Assembly: GCA_938091495.1 (NCBI GenBank)
Contig: CALLJF010000035.1
Span: 1-34,261 of the forward strand
From: an uncultured Nitrososphaerales archaeon
Lineage (GTDB): Archaea; Thermoproteota; Nitrososphaeria; Nitrososphaerales; JACAEJ01
Length of the DNA: 34,261 bases
Direction: 5' to 3'
Both the position numbers and the translations under genes were made by a program. The notes beneath the pieces are model-generated. The model was not told the DNA's origin. It made no database searches and was given only the letters and a program-made list of their open reading frames with translations. Numbering within the stretch: position 1 is the stretch's first letter; each line of letters opens with the position of its first letter. Shown one piece after another: positions 31,593 through 34,261 of this stretch.

Positions 31593-31815
31593 TTAAAGAT
31601 AGTTTTTCAACCTCTCCATGGTCTTTATGAACTTCTTAGCTTCCTTTTCATTTGATATTTCAGCCAGTAGAGTTGCAAGATCGTCTTTCGATCCTATGCT
31701 TGCCTTTTCATATAATTTCTCTAATGTCCTTTACGTGTTCCTCTACAACACTTTCGAACTCCCTTTCCTCTTTAAACTCATGAAGGTAATATCTTACTCC
31801 ATCTATAAGTAACAT
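31593..31815 (-). pseudogene. Small unknown gene with one-nucleotide frameshift
   Basis: This is absent from the track. From ATG 31815 the frame reads MLLIDGVRYYLHEFKEEREF and FESVVEEHVKDI, then shifts near 31730. The next frame gives EKLYEKASIGSKDDLATLLA and ends TMERLKNYL before TAA at 31593. The span of 223 nt is one more than 74 codons. The start resembles the first residues of archaeal endonuclease-like (DUF91-type) proteins, but only by impression. The plus-strand ORF at 31618 is its shadow. Confidence 0.6.
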
Positions 31816-31846
31816 TAAAATTTCATGTATTTATCCTACACATAAT

Positions 31847-31861
31847 TGTTCTGTTAGAACA
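31847..31861. promoter_or_regulatory. Operator-like dyad upstream of the frameshifted gene
   Basis: TGTTCT-GTT-AGAACA is a perfect 6-bp dyad, about 32 nt before ATG 31815, where archaeal regulators often bind. Confidence 0.35.
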
Positions 31862-31944
31862 CAGGACAGAATGCTATTTGGGCTTGGTGGTTTTGGGAAA
31901 ATTATAAGGTCAAATATTAAACTTATCAAAAATCAGCATTAATT

Positions 31945-32883
31945 TTAGGTCCATACAAAGGCTTTCATGATGAGCATAGATAATAAAAAGCTAATCAATG
32001 TAATAGCTATCCAACTACCAACTATTTCATATAAGATAGCTCTATTAAAAATCACACGCCTTTTTGCAAGGCTTGCTCCAAAAATTCCCCCTATAACTGC
32101 TTGTGTTATAGATATAGGTATGCTAAATTGAGTGAAGAGCCACATAAGCAAAGCACTGCTGAACATACTTGTAAGTACGCTAATAGGACTAAGAACTATC
32201 AAGTCTTCTCCCACCGCTTTAGTAATCCTTTTACCAAACATTATAATTCCTAAAGCTACAGATAATGCAATAGAAATTATCATAAATTCTAATAAGATAG
32301 GATCGTTGATCAAAGGCATGTATAATCCATTTATCAAGCCTACATTATTGGCTCCTAAGGCATAAGTGATGTAAAATACGACTATGATTACTGCTACTCT
32401 ATTAAAAGCATCTAGGGTTAAAAGGCCAAAGCGCTTAGCTATTCGAGTTATGAACTTGTAAATTAAAATTGTAATTAAAGCGCTAAGAGCTGGAACTAAT
32501 AGCCAAGACAAGATTATCAGCTCTAAATTTGCAGTGTTCAATGATAGACCTATAACAGAATTAGCACCAACGTAAGCCCCAACGCTGACATGCGATAAAC
32601 TGACAGGTATGTGAAAAATTGTTAGAATTAGCGTCATCAAGAAGGTCGTTATGAAAACAATTAGCAAGGCTGTAGTGCTTGTACTCTCTGTTATAGAGCC
32701 TATCAAAGCCTTTCCCATCTTATTACCCTCTATCAAAGCCCCTGATATCAAGCCTAGGCTTGTCAAGACTATGCTCTTCCTATAGGATAATAAACCTGAA
32801 CTCGTTAAGCCTCCTTTAAATAGGCTAGAGTTATTCCAGCCAAATATGAAAGCCACCAACAGTGCCAATAATATTATTTGCAC
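31945..32883 (-). CDS. pit: PiT-family phosphate permease
   Basis: The 312-residue membrane protein has about ten hydrophobic helices. Two family signatures are visible: FIFGWNNSSLFKGG at the N-terminal repeat and TYALGANNVGLINGLY in the second. The first differs from the usual GxND, reading GWNN. PiT carriers import phosphate, or metal-phosphate, with a cation. GTG 32883 lies 1 nt after the stop of the DUF47 gene, so the two are coupled; DUF47 proteins are standard PiT partners. The C-terminal part contains SIPISITQAVIGGIFGASLA, the typical second repeat. Confidence 0.9.
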   Translation of the reverse strand: MQIILLALLVAFIFGWNNSSLFKGGLTSSGLLSYRKSIVLTSLGLISGALIEGNKMGKALIGSITESTSTTALLIVFITTFLMTLILTIFHIPVSLSHVSVGAYVGANSVIGLSLNTANLELIILSWLLVPALSALITILIYKFITRIAKRFGLLTLDAFNRVAVIIVVFYITYALGANNVGLINGLYMPLINDPILLEFMIISIALSVALGIIMFGKRITKAVGEDLIVLSPISVLTSMFSSALLMWLFTQFSIPISITQAVIGGIFGASLAKRRVIFNRAILYEIVGSWIAITLISFLLSMLIMKAFVWT

Positions 32884-32884
32884 T

Positions 32885-33562
32885 TTAGCTGTACCCTTTT
32901 GCTATCAATATGAGAACTATATCACTAGCGTCTTCTGCGTTGTCAGCAATGTCATCAGCAATGTTTATGAAGTCTTTAAACTGCATCACGCTCAATACAT
33001 TGAATTCTTCAGCCTTATCGAATATTCGATTTAATACTCTTGCTTTTAATTCATCTGCTTTCTCTTCATAATCTTCTACAGCGCCAATATTCTTAAAGGC
33101 AAAGTTCTTACCCTTCTCCAATCCGTTTATGACTTCCTTCAATTTCTTTACAGCCATGAAGCAATTTGATAGAAAATCCATCAAGTCATTATCCTCAAAT
33201 ACATAGTTTATGATTTTATCCTCAGGTCTCCTTAGCATCAAGATTTTAGCCGAGTCTTTAGCACTATCAGCGACATTGTCTATTTTTTCAAGCATGTTCA
33301 AAAGGTCCTCTCTTATGCCACCAAAAAATGCACCTTTACAAATTCCCTCTACAATATTTCTATGAACATCATCAGCCTTTTTCTCTAAATAATCGATTTC
33401 TAAGAAGTTTCTTTTAAAAGCCTCAAAGTCCAGCATCTTTAGGTATCTTAATGATTCGCCCAAATGATCAACAGTTGCTATAGTTAGCCCTAATTGTTTA
33501 TCTATAGATTCGAATAATTCTTCTTCTCTCCTCTTAAGGCTGAAGAATCTTTTAATGCCCAT
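32885..33562 (-). CDS. DUF47 / PhoU-like protein, PiT partner
   Basis: The 225-residue protein is a helical bundle of the PhoU-like DUF47 family, with EKKADDVHRNIVEGICKGAFFGGIREDLLNMLEKIDNVADSAKD in pieces typical of the family, and a second repeat ending NIADDIADNAEDASDIVLIL. The acidic E/D-x3-D motifs bind metal in PhoU relatives. It lies directly upstream of the phosphate permease and probably modulates it. ATG 33562 gives MGIKRFFSLKRREEELF; length is normal. Confidence 0.9.
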   Translation of the reverse strand: MGIKRFFSLKRREEELFESIDKQLGLTIATVDHLGESLRYLKMLDFEAFKRNFLEIDYLEKKADDVHRNIVEGICKGAFFGGIREDLLNMLEKIDNVADSAKDSAKILMLRRPEDKIINYVFEDNDLMDFLSNCFMAVKKLKEVINGLEKGKNFAFKNIGAVEDYEEKADELKARVLNRIFDKAEEFNVLSVMQFKDFINIADDIADNAEDASDIVLILIAKGYS

Positions 33563-33654
33563 TTAAAGCACACCGATCTAATTACTAAATGCTGGCTCAA
33601 CTTTAAAAACAGTAGGATAAATAATTGTTTTGACGAGAGATAAATTTGGATAAA

Positions 33655-33663
33655 GTATAATAG
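33655..33663 (+). promoter_or_regulatory. TATA box of tRNA-Pro
   Basis: AGTATAATA is centred about 26-27 nt before the first base of the mature tRNA, so transcription may start at or next to position 1. Confidence 0.5.
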
Positions 33664-33684
33664 AAAATAAATTGAACGAATGAA

Positions 33685-33780
33685 GGGGTCGTCGTCTAGC
33701 TTGGTCTAGGATTCCAAAGATTCTAAATCTGAAGAAGCCTTGGGAGCTGGCGGTCGTGGGTTCAAATCCCACCGACCCCA
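33685..33780 (+). tRNA. tRNA-Pro (anticodon TGG) with intron in the anticodon stem
   Basis: The acceptor GGGGTCG/CGACCCC and T arm GTGGG-TTCAAAT-CCCAC frame the gene; A73 follows and CCA is not encoded. The loop CTTGGGA with anticodon TGG is closed on the 3' side by GCTGG. On the 5' side only AGC is contiguous; joining CC from 20 nt upstream gives CCAGC, a perfect 5-bp stem. The intervening 20 nt (about 33716-33735) contain AGATT-CTA-AATCT, a small hairpin. This places a non-canonical intron at about position 28/29. The exons total 76 nt. Confidence 0.85.
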
Positions 33781-33782
33781 CT
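33752..33782. repeat. 31-nt direct repeat, copy 2 (3' end of tRNA-Pro)
   Basis: This is identical to 30491-30521 at the end of tRNA-Trp; the sequences diverge right after it. Confidence 0.6.
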
Positions 33783-33832
33783 TTCTCGTAATCAAAGCTT
33801 AACGACTTTTGAGAATGGAGAATAATTTTTGA

Positions 33833-33874
33833 CCTTACAATTTTCTGTAAGATCCTTACAGTTTTCCGTAAGGT
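33833..33874. repeat. Two tandem 21-nt palindromic repeats
   Basis: CCTTACAATTTTCTGTAAG with AT and CCTTACAGTTTTCCGTAAGG with T follow each other directly and differ at three positions. Each is a dyad (CTTACA/TGTAAG and CCTTAC/GTAAGG) with a T-rich centre. They lie between tRNA-Pro and the MntA-type gene and may be paired operator sites. Confidence 0.6.
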
Positions 33875-33991
33875 AGTCTCCCAATTCAATTAACAGCGGC
33901 TTTGTCTTAGGGTTTTTTAAAAGCAAGGGAATGATCTCTTTGAGAAAACATTTAAAGGTTAAAGGTCACTAAAATTTTGGAAGGTGACCAT

Positions 33992-34261
33992 ATGAAAAAC
34001 ATTGGGGAGATAAAGAAAAAATTAGAAGAATTGAAGCCGTCTTTAAAAGAAAAATTTAAAGTGAAATCCATTGGTATTTTCGGCTCTTACGTAAGGGGTG
34101 AAGAGAAAAGAGGAAGCGACCTTGACATTTTGGTTGAGTTTGAGGAGTCAGCAAGCCTAAGCCTTTTGGATTTTATTAGATTGGAGAATTATTTGAGTGA
34201 AGAGCTGGGGGTTAAAGTTGATTTGGTTGAGAAAAGCACCCTAAAACCAAGGATTGGAAGG
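33992..34261 (+). CDS. MntA-type minimal nucleotidyltransferase, cut by the window end
   Basis: This is not in the ORF track because it has no stop before the window ends. From ATG 33992 the 90 visible codons give MKNIGEIKKKLEELKP, then IGIFGSYVRGEEKRGSDLDI, the GSX10DXD motif of minimal nucleotidyltransferases, and VKVDLVEKSTLKPRIG, the family end region. AAGGTGA lies 5 nt upstream, a clear ribosome binding site. Such enzymes act as antitoxins that AMPylate a HEPN (HepT) toxin, whose gene would be expected just beyond the window. It resembles the broken MntA copy at 24530-24821. Confidence 0.88.
   Translation, partial: MKNIGEIKKKLEELKPSLKEKFKVKSIGIFGSYVRGEEKRGSDLDILVEFEESASLSLLDFIRLENYLSEELGVKVDLVEKSTLKPRIGR

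Noticed and set aside
31618-31812. Plus-strand ORF of 64 residues
   Set aside because: It is the shadow of the frameshifted minus-strand gene 31593-31815.
33833-33874. Start of a CRISPR array
   Set aside because: Only two units in direct tandem without spacers, and no cas genes in the window.
33578-33889. Minus-strand ORF of 103 residues containing GSVGFEPTT
   Set aside because: It is antisense to tRNA-Pro and the tandem palindromes; same artefact.

Overview
The window is archaeal DNA. It encodes an archaeal-type uS12, archaeal PheS/PheT, TrpS, COG1019-type phosphopantetheine adenylyltransferase, type II methionine aminopeptidase, a UPF0292-like Toprim protein, an HTH_10 regulator, and PiT with a DUF47 partner. 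Many starts are GTG or TTG, and several genes have a TATA box about 27 nt before the start codon, as expected for leaderless transcripts. Two of the three tRNA genes carry introns, some at non-canonical positions. A TACK-group archaeon (Bathyarchaeia-like) is my guess from gene content and style; nothing in the sequence proves the lineage.

Layout. (1) 1-5.2 kb is accessory: a 5'-cut P-loop protein, a perfect 14-bp inverted repeat, a three-gene cassette ending in a HEPN protein, and an AAA_14/DUF4143 ATPase whose TATA box is flanked by two dyads. The ATPase gene lies between two broken gene tails, one copied from the P-loop gene at the window start and one from coaD, which lies 22 kb away. (2) 5.2-11.2 kb holds a secreted protein, uS12, a VIT/CCC1-like membrane protein, two tandem soluble signal-peptidase-fold proteins with CMxP in place of SMxP plus conserved cysteine pairs, a B12-type radical SAM protein, a Toprim protein, an unknown, and an intergenic element that folds like a structured RNA. 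(3) 11.2-19.6 kb is a sulfur block on the minus strand: cysteine synthase, TauE/SafE permease, APS reductase, ATP sulfurylase, siroheme sulfite reductase and TusA, then threonine synthase-like, MoaD-like, E1-like and HTH_10 genes. Together these could carry sulfate through APS and sulfite to sulfide and then, directly or through a carrier-protein thiocarboxylate, into amino acids or cofactors. (4) 19.7-24.1 kb has pheT, pheS and trpS. (5) 24.2-27.6 kb has a HepT toxin with a frameshifted MntA antitoxin, a large surface-type beta protein with no signal peptide, and a RelBE-like pair. (6) 27.8-29.4 kb has divergent coaD and map, then tRNA-Ala. (7) 29.5-34.3 kb has an unknown gene, tRNA-Trp with two introns, a stretch of decayed small genes, pit and DUF47, tRNA-Pro with an intron in the anticodon stem, tandem palindromes, and an MntA-type gene cut by the window end.

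Most interesting: the tandem CMxP proteins (7.0-8.3 kb), the ThrC-MoaD-E1-regulator module (11.2-14.5 kb), the structured intergenic element (11.0 kb), the tRNA-Trp/tRNA-Pro pair sharing a 31-nt 3' end around decayed genes, and three separate genes each carrying exactly one nucleotide too many, which is either decay or a sequence-quality problem.
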